DNA of 64,000 nucleotides from an uncultured Bacteroidia bacterium (GTDB lineage Bacteria > Bacteroidota > Bacteroidia > Bacteroidales > UBA932), in contig CACYHF010000022.1 in the NCBI GenBank assembly GCA_902774155.1, positions 1 through 64,000 on the forward strand, read 5' to 3'. Below, in pieces: positions 41,906 through 51,026 of this stretch; within the stretch, counting starts at the first letter, position 1, and each line of letters opens with the position of its first letter. Under the pieces are notes generated by a model. The model did not search any database. It was not told where the DNA came from and saw only the letters and a list, made by a program, of their open reading frames with translations. The position numbers were made by a program, and so were the translations under genes.

Positions 41906-42621
41906 GGCCCTTGCGATGCATAGTGGTGGACGACGAGCCCCTGGCAGTGAAAATGCTGGAGGCTTTTGTGGCGCGTACCCCTCAGTTGCATCTGGTGGCC
42001 TCTTTCAACGACCCGGTGGAGGCCCTTTCGGCCATTCGGTCCCAGGCACCGGAATTGGTGTTCCTGGATATCCAGATGCCGGATTTGGATGGGATGGAAC
42101 TGTCCCGGATGCTCCCGGCCGATACCCGCGTAGTCTTCACCACGGCCTTCAAGCAGTACGCCTTCGAGAGCTATGAAGTGAGTGCGCTGGACTTTCTACT
42201 CAAGCCCATCCGCTACCAGAAGTTCCTGGAGGCCGTGCAGAAGGCGCAGGAATGGTTTGCGCTCAAAGATGCAGCGGCAAACCAGGCCCCTTCAGAGAAA
42301 ACCGCAATCTTCCTGAAAGTGGAAGGCGTGCTCCGCAAAGTGGACCTGGCCGATATCCTCTATGTAGAAGGCATGAAGGACTATGTGATGTTCCACCTTT
42401 CATCGGCCCGGGAACCGTTGGTGACACACATGACCATGAAAGCCGTGGAGGAACTGCTTCCGCCGCAGTCGTTTATGCGCATCCACCGTTCTTACATCGT
42501 AGCATTGTCTCATATCAGCTCCGTAAGTGCCGGAGGAGACCTCAAAGTGGGCCCGGCTCTGCTCCATGTGTCGGATGCTTATCATGAGGCGTTCGATGCC
42601 TACTTAGCTGCGTGGAGATAA
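41902..42621 (+). CDS. LytTR-family response regulator
   Basis: The 239-residue protein has a receiver domain with the phosphorylation aspartate in LVFLDIQMPDLDGMEL (about 53) and TTAFKQYAFESYEVSALDFL (about 80). The LytTR DNA-binding domain occupies the last 100 residues (VEGVLRKVDLADILYVEGM, FMRIHRSYIVAL). It is the partner of the LytS kinase. The pair is followed by a strong terminator. Its target may be the barrel receptor upstream. Confidence 0.93.
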   Translation: MRPLRCIVVDDEPLAVKMLEAFVARTPQLHLVASFNDPVEALSAIRSQAPELVFLDIQMPDLDGMELSRMLPADTRVVFTTAFKQYAFESYEVSALDFLLKPIRYQKFLEAVQKAQEWFALKDAAANQAPSEKTAIFLKVEGVLRKVDLADILYVEGMKDYVMFHLSSAREPLVTHMTMKAVEELLPPQSFMRIHRSYIVALSHISSVSAGGDLKVGPALLHVSDAYHEAFDAYLAAWR

Positions 42622-42644
42622 GTATTTGATTGTAAGAGAGTAAT

Positions 42645-42682
42645 AAAAAATCGATTGGTCTATAATGACCAATCGATTTTTT
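42645..42682. terminator. bidirectional terminator
   Basis: AAAAAATCGATTGGTC (42645-42660) and GACCAATCGATTTTTT (42667-42682) are perfect reverse complements around TATAAT. It ends the lytS/lytTR transcript and the convergent bglX transcript. Confidence 0.9.
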
Positions 42683-42719
42683 GTAATCGGCTGTGAATCA
42701 GCCTTTTGTCTCCACGCGC

Positions 42720-45077
42720 TTATTTCACGGCGATTTCCTTGACGGGCTCGGCGGGCAGGCACACCGGGTTCACGGGCCAGGACTGGGCCTTGGCCTGCTT
42801 GAAGGCGGCGGTGGCGCGGAGATCGGCCACAGAGGCGCCGAAGTGGGCAGTGTAGTTGCCGGCGGCCATTTCCCAGGCGCTGGTACCTTCGTTGAAGGAG
42901 GCCAGGGTGTAAGGGCAGACCGTCATGGTGAGCGTCTGACTTTCACCGGGGGCCAGTTCCTTGGTCTTGGCGAAGGCCTTGAGTTCGCAGGCGGGTTTCA
43001 CCAGGCCGCCTTCCGGGGCGGTGATGTACAGCTGAACGGCTTCCTTGCCGGCCACCTTACCGGTGTTGGTCACGGTGATGCTGGCGGTTACGCTGCCGTC
43101 CTTGGCCACTTTCACCACAGGCTTGCTATAAGCGAAGGTAGTGTAGCTGAGGCCGTAGCCGAAAGGATAGCTCACGTTCTTGCCGGCGGTGGTGAAGTAG
43201 CGGTAACCTACCCAAATGCCTTCGGCGTAGTCGGTGTAGTCGATATTCTTTCGGAGCACGCGGGGGGTGAAGCCACCGCCCATGAGGGCTGCGAGGTCGA
43301 TGGAGTTGCCACCCTTATAGTCGTACGGGAAGTTGGCGGAGGAGGGGATATCCAGATAAGCTACGGGGAAGGTCATGGGCAGCTTGCCGGAAGGGTTGGC
43401 CTTGCCGGTGAGGACGTCGGCCACTGCGTAACCACCTTCCTGACCGGGAGTCCAGGCCAGCAGGATGGCGTCCGGGATGTTCTTCCAGGAAGCGGTCTCG
43501 ATGACACCGCCGATGTTCAGTACCACAACCAGCTTCTTGCCGGCAGCGTGGTAGACGTCGGCCAGAATCTGGAGCATTTCGCGCTCCTGACCGGTGAGGG
43601 TCCAGTCACCGTCGGCGGCTTTGCGGTCGTCGCCTTCGCCGGCGTTGCGGGAAATGGTGAATACGGCAATATCAGTGGCTTTTTCCTTCTTCTGGATGAA
43701 GCTGCGGGAAACTTCCATCTCCGGGACCACGGGATCTCCCAGGAGGATGCCCAGGCCATTGCCTTCGGTATTGTTGCGGAGCCGGGTCTTGGTGAAGGCG
43801 ATGTACTGCTGGTACCAGGTTTCGATATCGCTGTCCACTTCCAGACCGTTTTCGCGCAGGCCCTCGGCCACGTTGCGGGTGTAGGCTTTGTTCACGTTGC
43901 CGGAACCGGTGCCGCCGGCGATGAAGTCATAAGAGCCGGTGCCATAGAGGGCCACCTTCTTGGTGCATTTGCAGAAAGGCAGGGCGCCGTTGTTCTCCAG
44001 GAGCACCAGGCCTTCCGGAGTGGCTTCACGCACCAGCTGGGCATGGCCGGCGAGGTCGGGCTTGTTGCTGTATTTGTAACCTTGGAAGCGAGGGGTGCGG
44101 ACGATGTATTCCAGCATACGGCGCACGTTGCGGTCCAGGTCGGCCACGGGCAGGGAACCGTCCTTAACGGCGGCCACGATGCGGTCGATTTCGTTCTGCA
44201 TACCGGGTTCCATAAGGTCGTTGCCGGCGATGACAGCCTTCACGGTGCCTTCCTTGTTGCCCCAGTCGGTCATCACGATACCGCCAAAACCCCATTCATC
44301 GCGCAGGATGGTGGTGAGGAGGCCCTTGCTCTGCTGGGTGAATTCCCCGTTGAGCTTGTTATAGGAGCTCATCACGGTCCAGGGATCGGACTCCTTCACG
44401 GAGATCTCGAAGCTCTTGAGGTACATTTCACGCAGGGCACGTGCGTTCACGCGGCTGTCGTTCTGCATACGGTTCACTTCCTGGTCGTTGGCGGCGAAGT
44501 GCTTGATGGAAACGCCCACGCCGTTGCTCTGGATACCCCTTACATAGGCGGCGCTCATCTTGCCGGCCAGGAGGGGATCCTCGGAGAAATACTCGAAGTT
44601 ACGGCCGCAGAGCGGGTTGCGGTGCAGGTTCTGACCGGGAGCCAGGAGAACGTCGGCGCCGTATTCCTTCACTTCTTCACCCATAGCGGTGGTGAGTTTC
44701 TGCACCAGGTCGGTGTTGAAGGTGGAAGCCAGCACGGTACCTACAGGGAAGCCGGTGCAGTAGAAAGTCTGGTCCGTACCGGGACGGGTGGGGTTGATAC
44801 GCAGACCGGCAGGGCCGTCGGCCAGCACGGTGTTGGGAATGCCCAGCCGATCGATGGCGCGGGTGGTACCGGCAGCGCCGGAAACCAGGGAGGCGTCGGA
44901 GGCGGTGAGGGAACCGGCGGTCATGGAGCCCCAGCCGCCGCCTACTACCAGCGTGGCTTTCTCTTCCAGGGTCATGGCCTTGAGGACATCGTCAATGTTG
45001 TCCTTGTTCAGTTTGGGCTGAGCCATCAGGGAAGTAGCGCACAGGGCAGCAATGCTAAACACGAAAAATTTCTTCAT
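42720..45077 (-). CDS. bglX: GH3 beta-glucosidase, exported
   Basis: The enzyme should cleave terminal beta-glucose (or a related sugar) from oligosaccharides. The 785-residue protein has a signal peptide ending TSLMAQ. GH3 features are the N-terminal TIM barrel (LNKDNIDDVLKAMTLEEKA, VLADGPAGLRI, VSIKHFAANDQEVNR) with the nucleophile aspartate in GIVMTDWGNK (about residue 270), the alpha/beta sandwich (WTPGQEGGYAVADVLTGKAN) and a C-terminal fibronectin-like domain. It is the only glycosidase of the locus, directly downstream of the HTCS regulator. Confidence 0.92.
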   Translation of the reverse strand: MKKFFVFSIAALCATSLMAQPKLNKDNIDDVLKAMTLEEKATLVVGGGWGSMTAGSLTASDASLVSGAAGTTRAIDRLGIPNTVLADGPAGLRINPTRPGTDQTFYCTGFPVGTVLASTFNTDLVQKLTTAMGEEVKEYGADVLLAPGQNLHRNPLCGRNFEYFSEDPLLAGKMSAAYVRGIQSNGVGVSIKHFAANDQEVNRMQNDSRVNARALREMYLKSFEISVKESDPWTVMSSYNKLNGEFTQQSKGLLTTILRDEWGFGGIVMTDWGNKEGTVKAVIAGNDLMEPGMQNEIDRIVAAVKDGSLPVADLDRNVRRMLEYIVRTPRFQGYKYSNKPDLAGHAQLVREATPEGLVLLENNGALPFCKCTKKVALYGTGSYDFIAGGTGSGNVNKAYTRNVAEGLRENGLEVDSDIETWYQQYIAFTKTRLRNNTEGNGLGILLGDPVVPEMEVSRSFIQKKEKATDIAVFTISRNAGEGDDRKAADGDWTLTGQEREMLQILADVYHAAGKKLVVVLNIGGVIETASWKNIPDAILLAWTPGQEGGYAVADVLTGKANPSGKLPMTFPVAYLDIPSSANFPYDYKGGNSIDLAALMGGGFTPRVLRKNIDYTDYAEGIWVGYRYFTTAGKNVSYPFGYGLSYTTFAYSKPVVKVAKDGSVTASITVTNTGKVAGKEAVQLYITAPEGGLVKPACELKAFAKTKELAPGESQTLTMTVCPYTLASFNEGTSAWEMAAGNYTAHFGASVADLRATAAFKQAKAQSWPVNPVCLPAEPVKEIAVK

Positions 45078-45111
45078 AAGATATTGAAAATTGGTTATAG
45101 TCTCACTACTG

Positions 45112-45143
45112 CAAACTTACACAAAACCAGTTTTGCTTCCAAA
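45112..45143 (-). promoter_or_regulatory. bglX promoter
   Basis: TTTG (45143-45140), 20 bases, TAAGTTTG (45119-45112), 34 bases before the ATG. Confidence 0.65.
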
Positions 45144-45193
45144 TACATAGTATATTTGATAAAACATTTGAACATGTGATTAAAATTTAGTTG

Positions 45194-45312
45194 GCAGGAA
45201 GGTACTATTTCCCAAACCTGTGGCCACCCTCGGCCTCATAAGAGGGAGGGGCCCGCCGCGAAGCGGTGGGAGGGGTCGCGAAGCGACGGTTTGGGGAATA
45301 GTACCTTCCTGC
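45194..45312. repeat. inverted-repeat element between HTCS and bglX
   Basis: The outer arms (45194-45218 and 45288-45312) are 25 bases long with one mismatch; each reads GCAGGAAGGTACTATT inward. The interior holds two GAA-triloop hairpins, CCGC-GAA-GCGG (45256-45266) and GTCGC-GAA-GCGAC (45275-45287). The right arm touches the HTCS stop codon. It could be a small non-coding repeat element or an elaborate terminator. Confidence 0.6.
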
Positions 45313-48300
45313 TAACCTACATATTCGGATGGAGGAACGCCGAACTGTTTTTTGAAGGAGGTGGAGAAGTGGGAGAGGGTGTTGAAGCCCGTCATCCAGG
45401 CAATTTCACTCATGTTGTGCTTGCCTTCTTTCAGAAGGTCGGCGGCGCGGTTCAGTTTGTAACGCTTGAAGAAGACGGAGGGATTCTCGCCGGTGAGACC
45501 CTTTACCTTGTAATAGAACTTGGTGCGGGAAATCTTCATCATTTCGGTAATCTGGACAATATCCAGATCGGCATTGGCCAGCTCCTTCTCCATAAGTTCG
45601 TAGAGTTCCTTCATGAAGGCGGCATCGCGCGGCGAAAGCGCCTCAGGCTCAATTTCTTCCGTGGTAGTGACGGCACCTAGCTGGCGATGCAGTTTCTCGC
45701 GGTTTTCCAGCAGGGACTTCACCAGGGCCAGGAGGTAGGCGGGCTGGAAGGGCTTGGTGACGTAGGCATCGGCCCCCTTGTCCAGGCCCTGCACCTGGTT
45801 CTCCACGGCTACTTTGGCGGTGACCAGCACAACGGGAATGTGGCTTAGCTGGAGGTCTCCCTTGATGCGGGCGCAGAGTTCGTAGCCGTCCATGCCGGGC
45901 ATTACTACGTCGCTGATAATCAGGTCCGGAATATCCTCCGTCATTCCTTTTAGGGCCGATGTGCCGTCGAAGTACAGGGATACCTTGTACTGCGGCTTCA
46001 GGAGCACCTTCAGGTAATTGGCGATGTCGATGTCGTCGTCCACCACGGCGATGTGCCGTTTACCGTTCTGGGCATCCGGTTCATCGGCTTCGATGCTCTG
46101 GGCCAGGGCGTGGCTGGGCAGCTGCTGGGGCTGGGCGGTGCTGCGTTCGTCCTCCGTGTAGGAGGTAGCACTCACGGGTACTACCAGTGAGAACACGGCG
46201 CCGCCTTCCGGCTGGTTCCAGGCCTTGATATAGCCGTGGTGCAACTGGGCCAGAGCACGGGCATAATACAGGCCGATACCGGAGCCGGTGACCTTCTTAC
46301 CGGGCTCGGCCTGGTAGAAGCGCTCGAAAATCTTCTCCAGTTGGTCTTCCGGGATGCCGGGACCATTGTCGGCCACGCTGATGCAGGCCCATTGGCCGTC
46401 CGTGTCTTTTTCGGTGAGGGGGAAGCGGGCAGCGGCGGCGGAGCGGGAAATGACGTCGAAGCGCAGTGAAACCTTCCCGCCCTGCGGCGTGAACTTGAGC
46501 GCGTTGGACAGGAGGTTCATCACCACCTTCTGCACTTTGTCTGCATCCACCCACATAGTAAAGGGCTCTTCCAGACCACTGGCCGTGAGCTCGATGCCCT
46601 TGGACTGGGCGTTGAAGCGGAAGAGGCTCACGCTATCCCGCAGGGGTTCTACCAGGTCCATCTTGGCTACTTTGAGCTGCAGCTTGCTGTTGCCGATGCG
46701 GTTGAAATCCAGCAGCTGGTTCACAAGCGAGAGCATCCAAGTGGCGTTGCGGCGGATGATTTCCACCAGCTGGTGGTCCTGTCCCTTCACGCCCTCAGAG
46801 GCCGATAACTGCTGCGCCGGCCCGGCAATCATAGTGAGCGGGGTGCGGAATTCGTGCGCTACGTTGGAGAAGTAGTCCATCTGGATCTTGTTCAGCTCTT
46901 TTTCGGCTTTTTCGGCCTCTTCGGCCTTTTCCCGTTCTTTCCTAACCTGGTGGATGCGGCGGGCGGCTTCCTTGCGCACCTTGCGCACGTGACGGTAATA
47001 GGTGTAGGTGATGGCCAGGAAAATGAGCCCCAGCAGTATCCACAGACAGATGGCCCAAGTGGTTCTGAACCAGGGCGGAAGCACCCGGATGGACAGGCTT
47101 TCCTGTGTTTCGGTGATGGTATGGCTGGCATTGGCTATGCGCACCCTCAGCGTGTAGTCTCCGGCGGGCAGGTTGGCGAAATAGGCGTTGTGGCGGGTGG
47201 CGATCCTGACCCAGTCGCGGTCGAAGCCCTCCAGTTTATAGGCGTAGCGGATTTGCTCGTACGGGCTGTAATCCAACGCGGCAAAGGCAATGTCAAAGGC
47301 ATTCTGGTTGTGCCGGATGGTGACCAGCGGCTTTTGGGTGAGGGGCTCTTCGATGGGACCGCCCGGAGCAGGCTGCACCAGCTGGTTGTGGATGCTCAGG
47401 CTCTCGAACACCAGCGGAACGGTGCGCTTGGCCGGGGCGTCCAGCGGGTTGAAGGCGGTGACGCCGTGCGTGCCGCCGAACACCAGCGTGCCATCCGGCA
47501 GTACGCAGGAGGCCCTGTCGTTAAACTGGTCTCCGCCGATGCCATCGGCCTCGAAATAATGGACGAAACTGCTGTTGGTCCTGTCGTAGCGGCCCAGGCC
47601 GTGGAGGGTGGAGACCCAAATGTTGCCCTGGCGGTCTTCCTCGATGGATGCAATGTCGGGGCAGGGAGCTCTGTCGATGGGCCGACGGTGGCCGTTTTCA
47701 CTGAGGATGAGTCCGTTGGCGTAGGTGCCCAGCCAGAGATTACCGGCGCTGTCTTTGCGTAAACAATTGGGTATCACTACTGAACGGCGGATACAGGCAG
47801 CGTGGTCCTCGGCCGTGACGGGGTTGGGGGTGGCCTCCAGCGTATAGGTGTTCACCTGAACGGGGAACTGGTTGTAGCAGGCGGCAAGCAGGCGGCCGGG
47901 TTCCTGCATGATCAGGTCCGTGACGAAGGTCCAGCTATCCGTGGCCGCCACAGAAACATCCTGCCGGCTGTGGTCCCTTTTGTCGTAGCGCACCAGCGTG
48001 CTGCTGAAGCCGCCGATCCAGATGGCGCCTCTGTCATCCTCTGTAATGGCTAGGGGATAGGCGGCATAGACCAAGTCTTTGGAGCTGAGGCGTTTGCCGT
48101 CCCAAAGGCAGCGCAGGGCGCGCACCTTGTCCTGGAACAGCAGCCACAGGTCTCCGTCGGAGTCGCAGTACACTTTGGATGCGCGGATATAACCTACCTC
48201 GGAGTCCGGAATCAGGTGGTCTACGGAAACGGACTGGAGGGTTTTGGCGGCCAGGTCGAAGCGGAACAGGCCCTCGCGCAGGGTGGTGATCCACAGGCCG

Positions 48301-49376
48301 CCGTCCTGGTCCGGGCATAGCGAAGTGACGTTTTTGCCCTTCAGGGCCTCCATGAGCACCTTATTGCCGCTGAAAAGGCCCTGCTCCTGATAGGAAACGT
48401 GATAGCCTTGGTCGGTGGTGCCGAACCACAGGTTGCCGCTGCGGTCGCGGAAGATGCTGCGCACTTCCGAGGCGGGAACGTCGAAGGGGAAGGAAGGATG
48501 GCTCTGGTGCAGAAGCGTTTCCCGCACCCGGTTATAATAGAAGAATCCCTTGCCGATGGCATTGAGCAGGATGCCGTTGTTATCTACAGCGAAAATAAAG
48601 TCTATATCGCTCTCCATCAGGCGTTTATTGGACCGAACAATAGCAGGGAGCTCTTTCCATGCGTTGTTGCGGGTGTCCAGGATGTGGAGTTGTCCCATAC
48701 CGGAGAGCCAGAGTTCCTGCTGGCCGAAAGCGCACAGATGGTAGGTCTGGACGGGGAGGGGAATGGCGGCCTGGGGCGAAAAGTCCGGGATGGAATAACT
48801 CTTGAGGGAGAAGCCATTGTCGGACAGGACCCAGAGCCGCTTGTCCAGGATAAGGGCCGATGCCATGAAGCTGTTGAAGTCCCGGATCACGGGCTGCAGA
48901 CTCTCTGTCTCCCGGTTATAGCGGAATAGGATGTTGCCGCTGGAAAACAGGATCTCTCCGGAGGGGGTTTCCAGAATCTGGTTGATATTGAGCCCCTTGC
49001 TGGGGAAAGGAATGCGCTGGAAAGAGCAGTCCCGGCTGCTGCGGAGGGCCACTCCGTTCACGCTGCCCGCCCACAGGTCTCCGTTCTGGGTGGCCAGAAT
49101 GGCCGTAATCTGATTGTCCGGGAGGCCTAAGGTGTCGTCGGTGGAGTAATACTGGTAGTATTCGTCTCCGGTAAACTTGTTCAGGCCGCGCTGGGTGGCT
49201 ATCCAGATATGACCGTCACGGTCTTGTGCAAAGCCGTTCACGCGCTGGTTGGACAGGCGCGGGGACAGTATTACGCTTCCTTCCGGAACGGTGGGAAGGT
49301 CTCTCCCTTCATATTGTTTACAGGATACCAGCGCCAGGACGGCGGCAAGAGTCCGGCTGATTCTTTTCCAATTCAT
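45312..49376 (-). CDS. hybrid two-component system regulator (HTCS)
   Basis: The 1354-residue protein joins sensor, kinase and transcription factor. A signal sequence with a possible lipobox (LALVSCKQ) is followed by a periplasmic two-propeller region (repeats such as GHIWIATQRGLNKFTG, GNLWFGTTDQGYHVS) and a Y_Y_Y domain. After a membrane helix near residue 785 come HisKA (SNVAHEFRTPLTM, about 838), HATPase (VADNGPGIPEDQ, GSGIGLYYARAL), a receiver (LIISDVVMPGMDGYEL) and an AraC helix-turn-helix at the C terminus (MSEIAWMTGFNTLSHFS). HTCS proteins sense an oligosaccharide and switch on a neighbouring PUL. ATG 49376 is chosen for the signal and the promoter spacing. Confidence 0.93.
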   Translation of the reverse strand: MNWKRISRTLAAVLALVSCKQYEGRDLPTVPEGSVILSPRLSNQRVNGFAQDRDGHIWIATQRGLNKFTGDEYYQYYSTDDTLGLPDNQITAILATQNGDLWAGSVNGVALRSSRDCSFQRIPFPSKGLNINQILETPSGEILFSSGNILFRYNRETESLQPVIRDFNSFMASALILDKRLWVLSDNGFSLKSYSIPDFSPQAAIPLPVQTYHLCAFGQQELWLSGMGQLHILDTRNNAWKELPAIVRSNKRLMESDIDFIFAVDNNGILLNAIGKGFFYYNRVRETLLHQSHPSFPFDVPASEVRSIFRDRSGNLWFGTTDQGYHVSYQEQGLFSGNKVLMEALKGKNVTSLCPDQDGGLWITTLREGLFRFDLAAKTLQSVSVDHLIPDSEVGYIRASKVYCDSDGDLWLLFQDKVRALRCLWDGKRLSSKDLVYAAYPLAITEDDRGAIWIGGFSSTLVRYDKRDHSRQDVSVAATDSWTFVTDLIMQEPGRLLAACYNQFPVQVNTYTLEATPNPVTAEDHAACIRRSVVIPNCLRKDSAGNLWLGTYANGLILSENGHRRPIDRAPCPDIASIEEDRQGNIWVSTLHGLGRYDRTNSSFVHYFEADGIGGDQFNDRASCVLPDGTLVFGGTHGVTAFNPLDAPAKRTVPLVFESLSIHNQLVQPAPGGPIEEPLTQKPLVTIRHNQNAFDIAFAALDYSPYEQIRYAYKLEGFDRDWVRIATRHNAYFANLPAGDYTLRVRIANASHTITETQESLSIRVLPPWFRTTWAICLWILLGLIFLAITYTYYRHVRKVRKEAARRIHQVRKEREKAEEAEKAEKELNKIQMDYFSNVAHEFRTPLTMIAGPAQQLSASEGVKGQDHQLVEIIRRNATWMLSLVNQLLDFNRIGNSKLQLKVAKMDLVEPLRDSVSLFRFNAQSKGIELTASGLEEPFTMWVDADKVQKVVMNLLSNALKFTPQGGKVSLRFDVISRSAAAARFPLTEKDTDGQWACISVADNGPGIPEDQLEKIFERFYQAEPGKKVTGSGIGLYYARALAQLHHGYIKAWNQPEGGAVFSLVVPVSATSYTEDERSTAQPQQLPSHALAQSIEADEPDAQNGKRHIAVVDDDIDIANYLKVLLKPQYKVSLYFDGTSALKGMTEDIPDLIISDVVMPGMDGYELCARIKGDLQLSHIPVVLVTAKVAVENQVQGLDKGADAYVTKPFQPAYLLALVKSLLENREKLHRQLGAVTTTEEIEPEALSPRDAAFMKELYELMEKELANADLDIVQITEMMKISRTKFYYKVKGLTGENPSVFFKRYKLNRAADLLKEGKHNMSEIAWMTGFNTLSHFSTSFKKQFGVPPSEYVG

Positions 49377-49380
49377 ATTG

Positions 49381-49388
49381 CAAATATA
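49381..49388 (-). promoter_or_regulatory. -7 box four bases before the HTCS ATG
   Basis: TATATTTG (49388-49381) is followed by CAAT and ATG. This spacing equals that of the genes at 18450 and 40883. Confidence 0.45.
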
Positions 49389-49414
49389 TCTCATTTTCCA
49401 GACTATAGAAGGGG

Positions 49415-49444
49415 TTTTGAACAAGAAGAAAGGTTTTTGAACAA
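49415..49444. promoter_or_regulatory. direct repeats upstream of HTCS and carboxylesterase
   Basis: TTTTGAACAA occurs at 49415-49424 and again at 49435-49444, exactly 20 bases apart. Weaker similar words follow near 49453 and 49477. Two helical-turn spacing fits binding by an AraC-type regulator. Confidence 0.5.
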
Positions 49445-49545
49445 ATAAAATATTTTAATAAAACGCGCAAGAAAGCATTTGAAAGAGCGGAAAAAGGGAG
49501 GCCGATTATTCTTCGCAACTTTGCATAGGTTAAAAACCACAGAAC

Positions 49546-51009
49546 ATGACACTGAAAACCCTTTCTGCTTTTCTGACGCTTTCGTTGCTGCTCACTGCCT
49601 GCGGACAGCCCGCTCGCCGCAGCTCTCAGTGCGTCATGGCCCTGGAAACATCGGCCAAAGTATCCACCGTCAACACGCTTTCCGGCCCGGTCGCCGGTTA
49701 TGTGGATGACGGCGTTTTCATTTACAAAGGCATCCCTTACGGCCAGGCCGAACGTTTCATGCCGCCCACCGATCCCGAACCCTGGAAGGAGGTTCGTGCC
49801 AGCCGCGCTTACGGCCCGGTTTCTCCCCACGGAGAACGCATGGGTTGGCGCGACGACAACCAGGCCTTCGCCATGCACTGGGACGACGGCTACCCCGGCG
49901 AAGACTGCCTGCGGGTGAATGTCTGGACCTCGGCCATCAAGGCCGATGCCAAGATGCCCGTGATGGTGTGGTTGCACGGCGGCGGCTTCAGCGAAGGTTC
50001 CAGCCAGGAGCAGATTGGTTACGACGGCACCAACCTGGCCCGCGACCACGGGGTGGTGGTGGTTTCCCTGAACCATCGGCTCAATGCCCTGGGTTTCCTG
50101 GACCTGAGCGCATACGGTGCCAAGTATGCTTTCAGTGGCAATGTGGGCATGATGGATATTGTGAAGGCCCTGGAATGGGTGAAGGGTAATATCGCCAATT
50201 TCGGCGGCGACCCTTCCAATGTGACCATCTTCGGCCAGAGCGGCGGTGGCGGCAAAGTGAGCACCGTCATGGCCATGCCCAGCGCCAAAGGCCTGTACCA
50301 CAAGGCCATCGTGCAGAGCGGTTCCATCACCACGCTCATGAATCCCAAGTATTCCCGTCGCATCGGCGCCGCCACGGTGTCGCATCTGGGCATTTCTCCC
50401 GCCAAGATCGACGAGATGGCCTCCGTTCCCTATGAAAAACTGCTGGCCGCTTATCGGAAAGCTGTGGAAGACGTACGGGCCGAAGCCCAGCAGGACGGTG
50501 CCCTTCCCACCAATTTCCTGGATATGATCCTTTTCGGCCAGCTTCCCGTAGCCGACGGTGAGGTGATCCCTTTCCAGCCCGCTACGCCGGAAGCCCTGGC
50601 GCTTTCCAAAGACATCCCTGTTATTATAGGTACGGTATATAACGAATTCACACCTAACCAGGAAGACCCTATCTTTCGTCCGCTGGCCCTCCAGCAGGCC
50701 GCCGACCGCACGGCTGCCGGCTGCGCGCTCGTATACCTCTATCGCTTCGACTGGGCCACCCCCGTCCTGGACGGAGTAATGGGCAGCACTCACTGTTTGG
50801 AAATTCCTTTCGTCTTCGATAACGTCCTCCTGCACAGGACCTTCACCGGCGGGGCCGATGATGCCGTGCAACTGGGTCACCGCATGAGCAGTGCCTGGGC
50901 CGCCTTTGCCAAAACCGGCACGCCCGCTGCGGAAGGTCTCCCGGAATGGACGCCCTATCCTGCCAATATGAATTTCAATATAGAATCTACAATCAACAAT
51001 ATTAATTAA
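49546..51009 (+). CDS. type B carboxylesterase, lipoprotein, probably shortened
   Basis: The 487-residue protein has a lipoprotein signal (LSLLLTACGQP). The carboxylesterase fold shows the opening GPVAGYVDDGVFIYKGIPYG, DCLRVNVW, the oxyanion HGGGF, the nucleophile in FGQSGGGGKV (about 229), the acid region TVYNEFT and the histidine in STHCLEIPF. Compared with relatives, about 40 residues appear to be missing after NEFTPNQEDP. The C terminus also ends early in an AT-rich, unfamily-like tail (MNFNIESTINNIN). The triad seems retained, so activity is possible. It heads the SusC/SusD block. Confidence 0.8.
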   Translation: MTLKTLSAFLTLSLLLTACGQPARRSSQCVMALETSAKVSTVNTLSGPVAGYVDDGVFIYKGIPYGQAERFMPPTDPEPWKEVRASRAYGPVSPHGERMGWRDDNQAFAMHWDDGYPGEDCLRVNVWTSAIKADAKMPVMVWLHGGGFSEGSSQEQIGYDGTNLARDHGVVVVSLNHRLNALGFLDLSAYGAKYAFSGNVGMMDIVKALEWVKGNIANFGGDPSNVTIFGQSGGGGKVSTVMAMPSAKGLYHKAIVQSGSITTLMNPKYSRRIGAATVSHLGISPAKIDEMASVPYEKLLAAYRKAVEDVRAEAQQDGALPTNFLDMILFGQLPVADGEVIPFQPATPEALALSKDIPVIIGTVYNEFTPNQEDPIFRPLALQQAADRTAAGCALVYLYRFDWATPVLDGVMGSTHCLEIPFVFDNVLLHRTFTGGADDAVQLGHRMSSAWAAFAKTGTPAAEGLPEWTPYPANMNFNIESTINNIN

Positions 51010-51026
51010 CCATTAAAACTGATCGC

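Noticed and set aside
42693..45179. Plus-strand open frame of 828 codons opposite bglX
   Set aside because: It is the antisense shadow of a gene with clear GH3 motifs and a signal peptide; the translation is low-complexity Gly/His/Val-rich.
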